Below the pieces are notes generated by a model. That model saw only the letters and a program-made list of their open reading frames with translations. It was not told the DNA's origin and did no database searches. From Bacteroidota bacterium (GTDB lineage Bacteria; Bacteroidota; Bacteroidia; 2-12-FULL-35-15), in contig JAOQAE010000002.1 of the NCBI GenBank assembly GCA_025963725.1, positions 1,179,765-1,243,764 of the forward strand: a stretch of 64,000 bases of DNA, read 5' to 3'. Positions 1-9,201 of this stretch are shown here, in pieces (positions within the stretch are counted from its first letter, which is position 1; every line of letters starts with the position of its first letter). The position numbers and the translations under genes are program-made.

Positions 1-30
1 CTGCGCAAATTTACGATGTGTGCAGTTTTT

Positions 31-63
31 GTTCCCCTCTTGAGAGGGGTTAGGGGTGTGTTT
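31..63 (+). repeat. Extragenic palindrome, family A copy 1
   Basis: A 16-bp palindrome CCCCTCTTGAGAGGGG is followed by TTAGGGGTGTGTTT. The same unit occurs twice more, inverted relative to each other, at 12922-12953 and 13047-13079. It lies downstream of the NUDIX gene, whose stop codon is at 101. Units of this kind are widespread between genes in Bacteroidota and resemble REP sequences. No mobilising transposase is seen in the window. Confidence 0.75.
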
Positions 64-100
64 ATCTTACGAGGAGGCACGACGAGCAATCCCCATTCTT

Positions 101-706
101 TCAAAGCTTTTCAATAAGATCCAAAATAGAAGGAAAGGTATTTTCCCGCACCATTTTAAAATCGGCGGGGCTGATCCATTTCACATCGGTAATGCCTTCT
201 TCTGCCTGCGGCACCGGGCGGGAAGTATCCGAGCAGCTCATTTCAAACCAGTGCGTCGGCTTTAAAACAGCTTTATCATCCAGGTAATAGGTATGGTAGG
301 TGGTTTCCAGCTCCTTTGTGATCGTGAGCCCGCTGATGCCGCATTCCTCCTCCACTTCCCTTACAGCCGCATCCCTGATAGCTTCTTTCTTTTCAACCTT
401 GCCTTTGGGCAGGTCCCATTTGCCATTCCGCTGAATGAACAGGTACTCGTTATTGGGGTTCTTCACCAGTCCGCCGGCAGCCTCCACCACATTGAACATT
501 GCGCTGAACCATTCCAGGAGCAGCTTTTCATCCTTATTAAAAAAGCGGATCTCCTTTATTTCATTGCTGCCGGCAAGCGTGGCATAGAAATCGGACATCT
601 CTTTTTCGGAGGAAATATTTACAAGAATGAAACCTGCCGGAGGCTCGGAAAGGCTATAATCACTGATCAGACGTATCGTTTTACCGGATGAAGTTATCTT
701 AATCAT
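101..706 (-). CDS. NUDIX hydrolase
   Basis: Predicted to hydrolyse a nucleoside diphosphate linked to another group; the substrate cannot be read from the sequence. The protein has 201 residues. A Nudix box spans about residues 102-124 (G102, E108, R116-E117, E120-E121, G123), matching GX5EX7REUXEEXGU, so the metal-binding glutamates are present. The first 70 residues precede the Nudix fold and carry no motif I know. The gene is divergent from pyrE across 59 bp. That pairing may reflect shared control or only proximity. Family is certain, role unknown. Confidence 0.9.
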   Translation of the reverse strand: MIKITSSGKTIRLISDYSLSEPPAGFILVNISSEKEMSDFYATLAGSNEIKEIRFFNKDEKLLLEWFSAMFNVVEAAGGLVKNPNNEYLFIQRNGKWDLPKGKVEKKEAIRDAAVREVEEECGISGLTITKELETTYHTYYLDDKAVLKPTHWFEMSCSDTSRPVPQAEEGITDVKWISPADFKMVRENTFPSILDLIEKL

Positions 707-753
707 TGCTGGATTTGTTAATTAAATTTTAAATGCCGCCCCAATAGTTTTGG

Positions 754-761
754 TATATTTG
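754..761 (+). promoter_or_regulatory. -7 promoter box of pyrE, 4 bp before the ATG
   Basis: TATATTTG matches the Bacteroidota -7 consensus TAnnTTTG exactly and is separated from the pyrE ATG (766) by only CAGC. Transcription would then start at or next to the start codon, giving a leaderless or nearly leaderless mRNA. No TTG -33 element is present at the usual 17-23 bp distance. Confidence 0.55.
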
Positions 762-765
762 CAGC

Positions 766-1419
766 ATGATATTGAACGATGAATCTGCCTTGAAAGTTGC
801 CGAATTTCTGCTGCAAATCAAAGCAATTAAATTACAGCCGAATAAACCTTTTACCTGGGCTTCCGGATGGAAATCCCCGATTTATTGTGACAACCGCGTT
901 ACTCTATCCTACCCAAAGGTACGAACTTATATCCGCCAGCAATTTGTAAATGCAATTAATGAAAAATATGCCAAGCCGGATGTGATCGCAGGGGTGGCTA
1001 CAGGCGGGATTGCACAGGGTGCGCTTGTGGCGCAGGAGCTTGGGCTGCCGTTCGTTTATATCCGCTCCGAGGCTAAAAAGCACGGGCTTACAAACATGAT
1101 CGAAGGTGTGGTGGAGAAGGGACAATCCGTGGTGGTGATCGAAGACCTTATTTCCACCGGCGGAAGCAGCCTGAAAGCTGTAGAAGCCTTGCGGGAAGCG
1201 GGATGCGAAGTAAAAGGAATGGCGGCCATCTTTACCTATGGCTTCCAGGCTGCGGAAGACAATTTTAAAAATGCCAAATGCAAGCTGCTGACACTCAGCG
1301 ATTATGAAACACTGATCAGGCAGGCGCTTCAATCTAAATACGTTACCGAGAAAGACCTTAAATCCCTCCAGGAATGGCGTGAGAACCCTGCCGAATGGGG
1401 AAAGCTTGTGGGCAGCTAA
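766..1419 (+). CDS. pyrE: Orotate phosphoribosyltransferase
   Basis: Converts orotate and PRPP to orotidine 5'-monophosphate in pyrimidine synthesis, in the cytoplasm. The 217-residue protein has the PRPP-binding signature VVVIEDLISTGG at about 122-133 (E126, D127, T131, G132) and the N-terminal TWASGWKSPIYCDNR block typical of PyrE. The ATG at 766 gives the N-terminus expected for Bacteroidota PyrE, so the start is firm although it directly follows a promoter box. An SRPBCC gene follows after 56 bp, an arrangement I recall from other Bacteroidota. Confidence 0.96.
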   Translation: MILNDESALKVAEFLLQIKAIKLQPNKPFTWASGWKSPIYCDNRVTLSYPKVRTYIRQQFVNAINEKYAKPDVIAGVATGGIAQGALVAQELGLPFVYIRSEAKKHGLTNMIEGVVEKGQSVVVIEDLISTGGSSLKAVEALREAGCEVKGMAAIFTYGFQAAEDNFKNAKCKLLTLSDYETLIRQALQSKYVTEKDLKSLQEWRENPAEWGKLVGS

Positions 1420-1475
1420 GCTGAGCGCCTCCACCGGTAAAAAATTCGTAACCCTTTAAAACTCATCCCAGCTGT

Positions 1476-1880
1476 ATGTCACAAACCAAGCTTCAAAGCG
1501 ATATAGTGGAGATCAATAACTCCGCCCAAAATGTCTTCAATTACCTCAGCGATTTCGGGAATTTCGAAAAGCTGATGCCGCCGCAGGTCACCAACTGGCA
1601 GTCGACAACCGACGAATGCTCCTTTACCATTAACGGGATGGCCACCATCGGGATGAAGATCATCGAAAAAGCCCCTTTTTCAAAGATCACCATCACGTCC
1701 AACGGAAAGGTGCCTTTCGAATTTAAATTGTTTGTGCTTATCGAGGAGAAAGGCCCCGATAACTGCACCGGGCAGCTCCTGTTTGAATCGGAAATGAACA
1801 TGATGCTGAAAATGATGGTGGAAAAGCCGCTTGGCAATTTCTTCAACATGCTCGCACAACGAATGAAAGAGATCAAATAG
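1476..1880 (+). CDS. SRPBCC (START-like) family protein
   Basis: A 134-residue protein with the layout of the SRPBCC helix-grip fold: an N-terminal strand and helix with NSAQNVFNYLSDFGNFEKLMP, then alternating strands, and a long C-terminal helix from about 105 to 132. Such folds enclose a hydrophobic cavity and usually bind lipids or other hydrophobic ligands. No signal peptide, so cytoplasmic. Cotranscription with pyrE is likely from the 56-bp spacing, but no functional link is known to me. Confidence 0.8.
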   Translation: MSQTKLQSDIVEINNSAQNVFNYLSDFGNFEKLMPPQVTNWQSTTDECSFTINGMATIGMKIIEKAPFSKITITSNGKVPFEFKLFVLIEEKGPDNCTGQLLFESEMNMMLKMMVEKPLGNFFNMLAQRMKEIK

Positions 1881-1886
1881 CTGGCG

Positions 1887-1932
1887 TCACAACACTTCTC
1901 GATACTCTCCCTTCGGTCGAACTCGAAGTGAC
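1887..1932 (+). repeat. Extragenic palindromic repeat, family B copy 1
   Basis: A 46-bp unit beginning TCACAACACTTCTCGATACT and ending GAACTCGAAGTGAC, repeated without change at 2008-2053. The 75 bp between the copies contain a diverged inverted segment (AGTTCGAGTGTTTTC ... GAAAACGTATCGAGAAC), so the block can fold on itself. It fills the space between two convergent genes and may act as a transcript end. Confidence 0.8.
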
Positions 1933-2007
1933 ATTAGCGTCAGTTCGAGTGTTTTCTGACGGTAGGAAGAAAACGTATCGAGAACAAGCGACGAAAATCC
2001 CTCCTGC

Positions 2008-2053
2008 TCACAACACTTCTCGATACTCTCCCTTCGGTCGAACTCGAAGTGAC
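2008..2053 (+). repeat. Extragenic palindromic repeat, family B copy 2
   Basis: Identical in sequence to 1887-1932 and in the same orientation. It ends 3 bp before the stop codon of the convergent T9SS gene (stop at 2056-2058). A diverged third member lies at 35191-35233. Confidence 0.8.
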
Positions 2054-2055
2054 CT

Positions 2056-3198
2056 CTACCTGCTCACATTGAACATCTGCTTCGCCTGAAGCTGCTCCGC
2101 GCCTGTAACGCTCAGGATGTATGTTCCCTGTGCAAGCTGGGAGATGTCGATGCTCAGGTTATTTTCACCTGCTGAAGCCTTCATTGAAGTAGCCAGTTTC
2201 TTTTTACCCATCATGTCGTACACCTCAACGCTGAACAACCCGGATCCCTTTGAATTGATCACCACGGAAACCGAGCTCACCGCAGGGTTCGGATATACAT
2301 TCGTGATCAGCAGATCGCTTTGTGCAGCCTGCTCGGTGATGCCCACCGGCACACAGCTGTTGGAGCAGGCACAATAGGTGGTGGTAGAAGCAATGGTGCC
2401 GATGTTGCCATCCATTCCGCCTGCAGGATTTCCTGCATCGCAAATATCAACATGCTGCGCAGATGTTCCGATGGTGCCGGAGTTGAAGCTTTGCCCCGTG
2501 ATTGCAAATCCGCCGCAGCTGCTGGTTCCCGGGCCGGAAACGGTTGCCGAATTGAACCAGTCGTGCTGCACCACGGCCATGCATTTTGAAAGCACAATGC
2601 CGGTATTGGAGTTATAAAAATCGTGCACGATCTTCATGTAATTGTTATTGGTGAAGGTTGCGCCATAAGCGTTGTAAAAATCATTGGTCACCGTAAAATT
2701 GCCGTTGTTGGTGAAGGTGCTGTTGTATGCATTCCCAAAATCATTGTTAATGAGCATGGTTCCGTTGTTGATAAACGTGCCAATGGAATCGCCCATAAAA
2801 TTCATCGTGAAGCTGCCGTTATTTGTAGACATCGCGCCATCTGCCGTAGCAAAGCGGATCCCCGTAAGCATCCCGGAGTTGAACAGACCGGAGCCCGCAT
2901 CGATGATCAGGAGGCTGTCTATATCCGCCACGCCATAATTATTAAAGGTTCCGTTCGTGGTCACGGCAATGTTGCTCGAGTTGATCGTTCCCTGGTTGCA
3001 GAGCGTTCCGCCATTCACGAGGATGTCGCCGGTAACGGTCGCCGAACTTGCAATGCAGAGCGTGGTGCCTGCAGGAACAACATGCGCGCTGCCATCCGTT
3101 CCCGTGATGGTAACGGTACAGGTGCCGCATTGCGCAGCGGCTTCGAGGCCAAATGCCATCAGTGCGAGAAAGATGATCTTTTTGTAATTGTTTTTCAT
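2056..3198 (-). CDS. Secreted protein with T9SS type A sorting domain
   Basis: A 380-residue exported protein. Signal peptide at about 1-22 (basic start, hydrophobic stretch, AAAQ). Residues about 30-270 are low-complexity N/T/G-rich strands with repeated FTNNGNF / FNNYG motifs that suggest a beta-solenoid. Residues about 300-380 form a type A sorting domain (VYPNPAVSSV, VYDMMGKK, GTYILSV, final KQMFNVSR). The T9SS would move it across the outer membrane and remove this domain on attachment or release. It follows the CHU_C gene after 19 bp, probably as an operon. Function unknown. Confidence 0.85.
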   Translation of the reverse strand: MKNNYKKIIFLALMAFGLEAAAQCGTCTVTITGTDGSAHVVPAGTTLCIASSATVTGDILVNGGTLCNQGTINSSNIAVTTNGTFNNYGVADIDSLLIIDAGSGLFNSGMLTGIRFATADGAMSTNNGSFTMNFMGDSIGTFINNGTMLINNDFGNAYNSTFTNNGNFTVTNDFYNAYGATFTNNNYMKIVHDFYNSNTGIVLSKCMAVVQHDWFNSATVSGPGTSSCGGFAITGQSFNSGTIGTSAQHVDICDAGNPAGGMDGNIGTIASTTTYCACSNSCVPVGITEQAAQSDLLITNVYPNPAVSSVSVVINSKGSGLFSVEVYDMMGKKKLATSMKASAGENNLSIDISQLAQGTYILSVTGAEQLQAKQMFNVSR

Positions 3199-3217
3199 AT
3201 TGTTTTTATTTGATTGT

Positions 3218-6200
3218 TTACCGGATCAAAGTGACTGAACCTTTCCGTTCAATGAATTCGCCTCTCAATGTTTTAAAGCGCACAAGGTATACATACACGC
3301 CCAGCTCGCTTTTAGTTCCGCCGTGCGTGCCGTCCCAGCCTTCGTTCACATCCGTGGTGGAGAATACTTTCAGGCCCCAGCGGTTGAACACATAAAATTC
3401 ATAATCGGAAATGTTCACAAAGGAAGTAACGGGAATAAATATGTTGTTCACACCCGAGGGCTTAAAGGCATTCGGGATGAACACCTGCGGGTCCTGGTAA
3501 GCTTCCGCAATGTTGGAAAGGCTGTTATCGCTAAAGCCATAGCTGTTGCCCATGCCTTCGAGCGCTTCCACGTAATAGTTGAACACGCCCTGGCCCTGCA
3601 TGAGCATGGAAATATCATCTGTATACGTGTTCGAATCCGTTCCCATGAAAGGTACATTGGCGATGGGCACTGGATCCATCACGCCATCCACTCCCCTGTA
3701 AATATTATACGACATCACGCTTCCCTGCCAGTTCTCATAGTCGTTCCATACAAGCGAATTCGTAAAATCGCTGTGGCTGATCGCCTTCAGCAATATCGTC
3801 CGCCCGATGTTGGTCTGGATACCATCGAACCCGCAGCTGTCCACATTGATCATTTTGTAATAATAGCTGTACTTGTCGGTATGCACATTCGCATCCGTGA
3901 AAACAACCGGCGTGCTGCCCGTTACGGCAACCGTGCCTACATGCGAAAAATTTGCGGAAACGGTATCGTAGGAGCGCATGATCTTGTAGGCCCGTGAAGA
4001 TGCGGCCGTATCCACATGGCAGGTAACGATCACCCTGTCGGGATCGGCAACGCTCACCTTTCTCAGGTATGTGAACAAAGGCGGCACCGGCGCTGCGGAA
4101 TAAAATGAGTACCTGTTGGAAGAAGCGGTTTTGCCGGAAGCATCGAAGGCCTCTACTTTGAAATGGTACGTGAGATTGGGAGGCAGCGGGCCAACCGTGT
4201 AGGTAAGCACCCCGGGAGCGACCGTGCCCACAAGCGTGTAAGGGCCCGCAGCGCCGGTGTTCGACTGGTAGATGCGATAGCCTGCAAGGCCGGTACCGAT
4301 AGCCGGATAGGCATTCCAGCTTAAGACCGCGCTGCGCGCACATACATCGGCTGTTGCAGAAAGATAAATGGTTTTAAAGATGATCCCGAGCGGACTTACA
4401 TTTCCGCAGCTGTCGTAGGCGGTAAGGCGGTACTGCTCGGAAGCATTGCCGGCGGCCGAAAGCAGGTATGTGTAATTAGTGCTGCTTAATCCGTACAGCG
4501 TATCCACCGGGATCCAGAGCCCGCTGTTGAAGATGTACACCACGTAAGCTTCCACATCCGCTGCCGGATTCATGTTCCAGTTAAGCAGCGCATGGTTGCT
4601 GTCGTCTACGCTCAGCGTATCGATCAGGGGCGATGAAGGCACGATCGTATTCAGGAACGTGCTGCCGTCGAAGGAGGAAACCGAAGTGCATCCCGCAGTA
4701 TCGCTCATCTCCACGCGGTAATTGATGTAGCCGTTGCAGATGTAGATGGTATCGATGTACGAGAGGCTGGTTGTGGTTCCCGTTACCGACCATACTCCCG
4801 CGGGGTATTCCTCGTAGATCGTGTATACGCCCGAAGAACTTGCCGGCAGAGGGCTTGCGATGCTGTTCCATGTAAGCACCGCGGTGCCGTTCGCAGGATT
4901 GATCACATTAAGCAGCATGGAATGCACGGTATCGGCGGCAGGCGCCAGCACTTGTCCGAGGCAGCCGGAGCGTGTGGCGATGTAATAATACACCGAAGAT
5001 AGCTGCGCATTGGCGCCCACATGCGTGTAGGTGTCCTGCCCGATGGTAAAGATGCTGTCGAGCAGCGTATACGGGCCTCCCGCTGCCGGAGCAGTGTAGA
5101 TCTGGTAAGAGTTGAATGTGCCTCCCGTGTCTGCCGGGGGTGTCCAGGTTAGCACTACATCGCCATTCGGCTGAACGGCGACACACCGCGGCTGCGGCGA
5201 AGCGACGAGCGGCGGGGCAAGCACAGTGATGGAAACGGTGGAGATCTTTTCGGCGGGAGCCGGACAAAAATCATCCTTTACCTTGAACACGAACGTGTAT
5301 GTATTTGCATTGCTGCTGCAGCCTGCACCCGTTGAAATATGGCTGCAGCTTGTTTGCCAGTTGAAGGTGGTGGATGTATTGGCCGGCGCCGATGCGGGTG
5401 GTGCCGGCGATAAGGTGGCGCAGGGCGGATTGGAGCAGCCTGCCGCCGCATTGGTAAAACCCGCGCCAAACTGGTTCCCGCTGGCTGAAATAGACAAATT
5501 TTGCGGAGTAACGCCGTCGGCAAGCAGGTCGGGATCGCTTGCATTCAGCGTGAAATTCACCACGGTGCCGGCTACAACCGTGTCCTGGTAGCTTGTGTAA
5601 GTAACCGCAGGGCTTGTATTGGATGCGCAGGGCAGCAATACGATCTGCATTTCGCGGTAGATCTCCGCCACCAGCTGCCCGCATTTCCAGGCTTCCACCT
5701 TTACAACCGTCACAAAGCTGCCTTGCGTGTACGATGTGAATGTAATTTCACCTGTTACCGGGTTGATGGTGGCAGGAATGTTCGAAGGGTTCTGCAGTGT
5801 TCCCGGCAAAGGGCTGCTGTAGCTGTAGCCGGAAGTGAACAGCAATGGAAGCGGCTCCGTAGGCGGATTATAGGAAACCGAATAATCGTCAAGCGGCTCT
5901 GCCCATGAATAATTGAGCGAGTCGAGCTCAGGATCGTACGCATTGTGATTGTAGCTGAAGGAGGTGCCGAGACAGATCACGGTGCTTGGCAGCTCGAGGA
6001 ACTTCGGGGATGAATCGAAGCAGGGGCTTGCATTCTGGCCATTGTAATTATACATCACCGCACGCATGGTGTAGCCTTGTGCTGAAGGCGATTGCAGGTT
6101 GGAGATGGAGCCGTTGCGGCAGCAGCCGGTGTAGGTGAACACCCATCCGGCAGGAGGAGGAACGCCGCTTAGTGTTACCAGCCCCGACTGATAAGTGGTT

Positions 6201-6547
6201 TCCTGCACGGCGCCTGTAACGGGCGTGGAGCTGCTTGGCCAGCCGGGCATCGCCATTGCATCGGCGCAGGTGATGGAAGGCCCGGCAGCATTGCATACGG
6301 GCGAAATGTCGTTTTGGGAAACAAGGTTGAGGGTGATGGAAGTTGTTCCGGGAAGGTTGGCCACATCCATGTTTACCAATGGCGGAACAGCGGCGCCGTT
6401 ACAATCGCGGTAAAGCTTGAGGGTGAAAATGTATTGTCCGCCGCCCTGGCAGGCCCATGTTATTTCTCCCCCCATCAAATGAGAGGCATCTGCCTTTGGA
6501 ACAAGCAGGGCGAAAAAACAGGCAAGCAGTACAAGCTTTTTGAACAT
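3218..6547 (-). CDS. Large secreted protein with gliding-motility (CHU_C, T9SS type B) C-terminal domain
   Basis: About 1109 residues. I start it at the ATG at 6547, because the signal peptide MFKKLVLLACFFALLVPKAD begins there; a longer frame runs to 6598. The N-terminus SHLMGGEITW is common in such Bacteroidota proteins. The middle holds Ig/cadherin-like and several fibronectin type III-like segments (YKIMRSYDT, YRIYQSNTG, YYYIATRSG). The last 90 residues are the CHU_C sorting domain (VFIPNAFKPSGVNNIF, FNRWGLKVF, GVYVYLVRF). Likely a surface structural or adhesive protein exported by the T9SS. The flanking peptidase genes do not indicate a more specific role. Confidence 0.88.
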   Translation of the reverse strand: MFKKLVLLACFFALLVPKADASHLMGGEITWACQGGGQYIFTLKLYRDCNGAAVPPLVNMDVANLPGTTSITLNLVSQNDISPVCNAAGPSITCADAMAMPGWPSSSTPVTGAVQETTYQSGLVTLSGVPPPAGWVFTYTGCCRNGSISNLQSPSAQGYTMRAVMYNYNGQNASPCFDSSPKFLELPSTVICLGTSFSYNHNAYDPELDSLNYSWAEPLDDYSVSYNPPTEPLPLLFTSGYSYSSPLPGTLQNPSNIPATINPVTGEITFTSYTQGSFVTVVKVEAWKCGQLVAEIYREMQIVLLPCASNTSPAVTYTSYQDTVVAGTVVNFTLNASDPDLLADGVTPQNLSISASGNQFGAGFTNAAAGCSNPPCATLSPAPPASAPANTSTTFNWQTSCSHISTGAGCSSNANTYTFVFKVKDDFCPAPAEKISTVSITVLAPPLVASPQPRCVAVQPNGDVVLTWTPPADTGGTFNSYQIYTAPAAGGPYTLLDSIFTIGQDTYTHVGANAQLSSVYYYIATRSGCLGQVLAPAADTVHSMLLNVINPANGTAVLTWNSIASPLPASSSGVYTIYEEYPAGVWSVTGTTTSLSYIDTIYICNGYINYRVEMSDTAGCTSVSSFDGSTFLNTIVPSSPLIDTLSVDDSNHALLNWNMNPAADVEAYVVYIFNSGLWIPVDTLYGLSSTNYTYLLSAAGNASEQYRLTAYDSCGNVSPLGIIFKTIYLSATADVCARSAVLSWNAYPAIGTGLAGYRIYQSNTGAAGPYTLVGTVAPGVLTYTVGPLPPNLTYHFKVEAFDASGKTASSNRYSFYSAAPVPPLFTYLRKVSVADPDRVIVTCHVDTAASSRAYKIMRSYDTVSANFSHVGTVAVTGSTPVVFTDANVHTDKYSYYYKMINVDSCGFDGIQTNIGRTILLKAISHSDFTNSLVWNDYENWQGSVMSYNIYRGVDGVMDPVPIANVPFMGTDSNTYTDDISMLMQGQGVFNYYVEALEGMGNSYGFSDNSLSNIAEAYQDPQVFIPNAFKPSGVNNIFIPVTSFVNISDYEFYVFNRWGLKVFSTTDVNEGWDGTHGGTKSELGVYVYLVRFKTLRGEFIERKGSVTLIR

Positions 6548-6598
6548 TTTATAATCAGCGATAGCTACAAATTTACTGAAATGGAGCCGCTTAACCAA

Positions 6599-7885
6599 TT
6601 ATTTTTTGCCCACCACCAGCTCTATCATGCTGCTTTTATCGAAATAGGTATTGGCAAGCTCCCTGATCTCAGATGCAGTTATGCTCTTTACCGTTGCAAT
6701 GTAGCGATCGAAATATTCATAACCCAGCCCGTATTCGAGCAGGCCCTTGAACCTGTCGGCAAGGGCGAAAGGCCCATCTGCATTTCGCAGGAAGGTCCCG
6801 AGCATGTAGTTCTTCACCAGCTGCAGCTCCTCCTCGCCTACCAGCTCTTCGCGAAGGCGGTTCATTTCAAAATATATTTCAGTGATGGCATTGCTGCACA
6901 CATCAACCCCCACTTCCGTGGAGATGAAAAAATAGCCACCATGCTTCAGGGAAACAAGCCCCGATCCGATACCGTAAGTATAACCTTTATCCTCGCGGAT
7001 GTTGGACATGAGCCTTGATCCGAAATAACCGCCGTACACGGTGTTCAGCACCTGCACGGGATGGTAGTCGGGATGCGTTTTATTGAACATCGGCTTCCCG
7101 ATCCTGATGGCCGACTGCAGAGCATCTTCCTTGAAGATCAGCTGCTCGCGGTCTGCGGTAGTATCAAGCGGCACAGTGCCTTTATTTACCGGGGCATTTC
7201 CAGCCCAGTCGTTCCCGCCGAAAAGATCATCCAGCTCCGTGTATACCGTATCATCCACCTTCCCCGAAAGAATGATCCGGCAGTTGTTGGAGCGGTAGCA
7301 CGATGCGTAAAAGCGGAGCAGCTGCTCACGGCCGATCTTTTCAAAATCGGCATCCTTCACATCGCGCCCGTAGGGATGCTGCTCACCGAACACCAGCTCG
7401 GAGAAGCGCTTGCGTGCAAGGGTTGCCACCTTTTGGTTGTTGACGAGGAATTTTTGCTTTTTATTTTTCAGGTGCGTTTCCAGTTCGCTCTGCGGGAACA
7501 CCGCATCCTTGATCACCTGCTCTACCACGGGCAACGTGGCTTTCAGGTGCTTGTTCAATGTATAAAGGATCACGGAAGCATTGTCCTGCTCCACACCCAC
7601 CTCCAGGAATGCGCCGTAAAAATCAACGGCATCGGCGATCTGCGCTGCATTCATTTTCGAGGTTCCCTCTTCCAGCATGGAGTTAACAGTTGTAGCCTGT
7701 AGTGGCATTTCCTGCTGGTACATGCCCGCAGAGAACAGGAACTCGATCTTGATGATCTCCTGTGTGCCCGCATTGATGGCATATACGGGAATGTTGTTCC
7801 GCAAACGCTTTTCGCTGGCATGGATCATTTCGATCTTTTCGATCGTTTTAAATGCAGGTATAATTTTTCTGTCGAGGAGTTGCAT
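6599..7885 (-). CDS. M16 family peptidase-like protein, metal site lost
   Basis: A 428-residue M16B-like protein. I start it at the ATG at 7885, 28 bp after the previous gene; the frame upstream of that is unlike the family. At the place of the zinc motif HxxEH it reads NSMLEEGTS, so it should not bind zinc. The C-terminal half keeps the R/Y substrate-binding block SNIREDKGYTYGI. Known bacterial M16B enzymes and mitochondrial processing peptidase pair one active subunit with one inactive partner. This gene and the next one upstream look like such a pair. No signal peptide is apparent. Confidence 0.88.
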   Translation of the reverse strand: MQLLDRKIIPAFKTIEKIEMIHASEKRLRNNIPVYAINAGTQEIIKIEFLFSAGMYQQEMPLQATTVNSMLEEGTSKMNAAQIADAVDFYGAFLEVGVEQDNASVILYTLNKHLKATLPVVEQVIKDAVFPQSELETHLKNKKQKFLVNNQKVATLARKRFSELVFGEQHPYGRDVKDADFEKIGREQLLRFYASCYRSNNCRIILSGKVDDTVYTELDDLFGGNDWAGNAPVNKGTVPLDTTADREQLIFKEDALQSAIRIGKPMFNKTHPDYHPVQVLNTVYGGYFGSRLMSNIREDKGYTYGIGSGLVSLKHGGYFFISTEVGVDVCSNAITEIYFEMNRLREELVGEEELQLVKNYMLGTFLRNADGPFALADRFKGLLEYGLGYEYFDRYIATVKSITASEIRELANTYFDKSSMIELVVGKK

Positions 7886-7913
7886 ACGCGTGTGTTGAAT
7901 AAAAATTGAATGC

Positions 7914-9152
7914 TTAATTTTTTGCTTTGTAATACAGGGTGGAACAGTTCTCTTCCCTGAAAATGATGTTCGCCTGCTCCCTGATCTGATCTGCGGTAAC
8001 GGCAAGGTATTTTTCCACCTCGCGGTTGATCAGCCCTGCATCGCCCAGCAGTTCACACACGGCGAGATTGGTTGCCTTGTTGAGCACATCCACTTCACCG
8101 AACACATGCGAAGCTTCCATTTTGTTCTTCACCTTGGTGAGCTCATCGGCGCTAACAGCTGCTGCTTTCATTTTCTCCAGCTCTTCGTTGATGGCGGCAT
8201 CGGCCTGCGCCATGTCGACCCCTTTGGTGAGCTTGCCGGAAACTACGAAAAGCCCTTTATCGAAATCGCCCAGCACATAGGCACTGATGTCGCTAAACAG
8301 TTTTTTCTCCTTGATGAGGGCATTGTGCATGCGGGAGGAGTTCCCGCGGGAAAGGATGTCGGAAATAAGATCCACTGCATAATATTCCTTGTCGTAACGC
8401 GAGCACATGTGATAGGCTTTATAGATGGCATCCACCGGCACATCGCGCTCCACGGTGAGACTGCGCGCTTCCGCTTGTTGCGGCTCCGGCTGCAGGCTGC
8501 GCTTGTTCTCAGGCCCCATCGGGATCGGGCCGAACCATTTTTCGGAAAGGCGCTTCACTTCTTCCAGCTCCACATTGCCGGCAACTACCATGATGGCATT
8601 GTTGGGACAGTAAAACTTTTTGAAAAAATTCCGTACATCCTCCATGCGTGCATTCTCAATATGGGAGATCTCCTTGCCGATCGTATCCCATTTGTAGGAA
8701 TGCACCTTGTATGCCATCGGCCGCAGCAGCAGCCACACATCGCCGTAAGGCTGGTTCAGGTAGCGCTGCTTGAACTCTTCTATCACCACGTTGCGCTGCA
8801 CCTCGAGGCTCTTTTCAGAGAAGGCAAGGCTCAGCATGCGGTCGCTCTCGAGCCAGAATCCCGTTTCAAGGTTTTCCACGGGAAGCGTAAGGTAATAGTT
8901 GGTGATATCGTTGGTGGTGAAGGCATTGTTCTCGCCGCCAACCATCTGCAGGGGCTCGTCGTAATTCGGGATGTTCACCGAGCCGCCGAACATAAGGTGC
9001 TCGAACAAATGCGCAAAGCCTGTTTGCTCCGGGTCCTCATCGCGGGCGCCTACATTGTAAAGTATGTTGATGCAGGCAAGCGGCGTTGATTTGTCCTGGT
9101 GGACGATCACCTTCAGCCCGTTCGGTAATTGAAACTTTTCGTATTTTATCAT
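7914..9152 (-). CDS. M16 family zinc peptidase (active subunit)
   Basis: A 412-residue M16B peptidase. The zinc motif HLFEH is in TGFAHLFEHLMFGGS near residue 50, with a downstream glutamate-rich helix (VVIEEFKQRY) supplying the third ligand. The ATG at 9152 (MIKYEKFQLPNGLKV) fits the family start; the extension to 9212 would overlap upstream sequence without support. The inactive partner follows 28 bp downstream, so a heterodimeric processing or peptide-degrading peptidase is likely. Substrate unknown. Confidence 0.92.
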   Translation of the reverse strand: MIKYEKFQLPNGLKVIVHQDKSTPLACINILYNVGARDEDPEQTGFAHLFEHLMFGGSVNIPNYDEPLQMVGGENNAFTTNDITNYYLTLPVENLETGFWLESDRMLSLAFSEKSLEVQRNVVIEEFKQRYLNQPYGDVWLLLRPMAYKVHSYKWDTIGKEISHIENARMEDVRNFFKKFYCPNNAIMVVAGNVELEEVKRLSEKWFGPIPMGPENKRSLQPEPQQAEARSLTVERDVPVDAIYKAYHMCSRYDKEYYAVDLISDILSRGNSSRMHNALIKEKKLFSDISAYVLGDFDKGLFVVSGKLTKGVDMAQADAAINEELEKMKAAAVSADELTKVKNKMEASHVFGEVDVLNKATNLAVCELLGDAGLINREVEKYLAVTADQIREQANIIFREENCSTLYYKAKN

Positions 9153-9201
9153 ACTTTGGTTAAATAGGTTATTGGTTAAATGGTGATTGAGGCGAAAAAT
9201 T

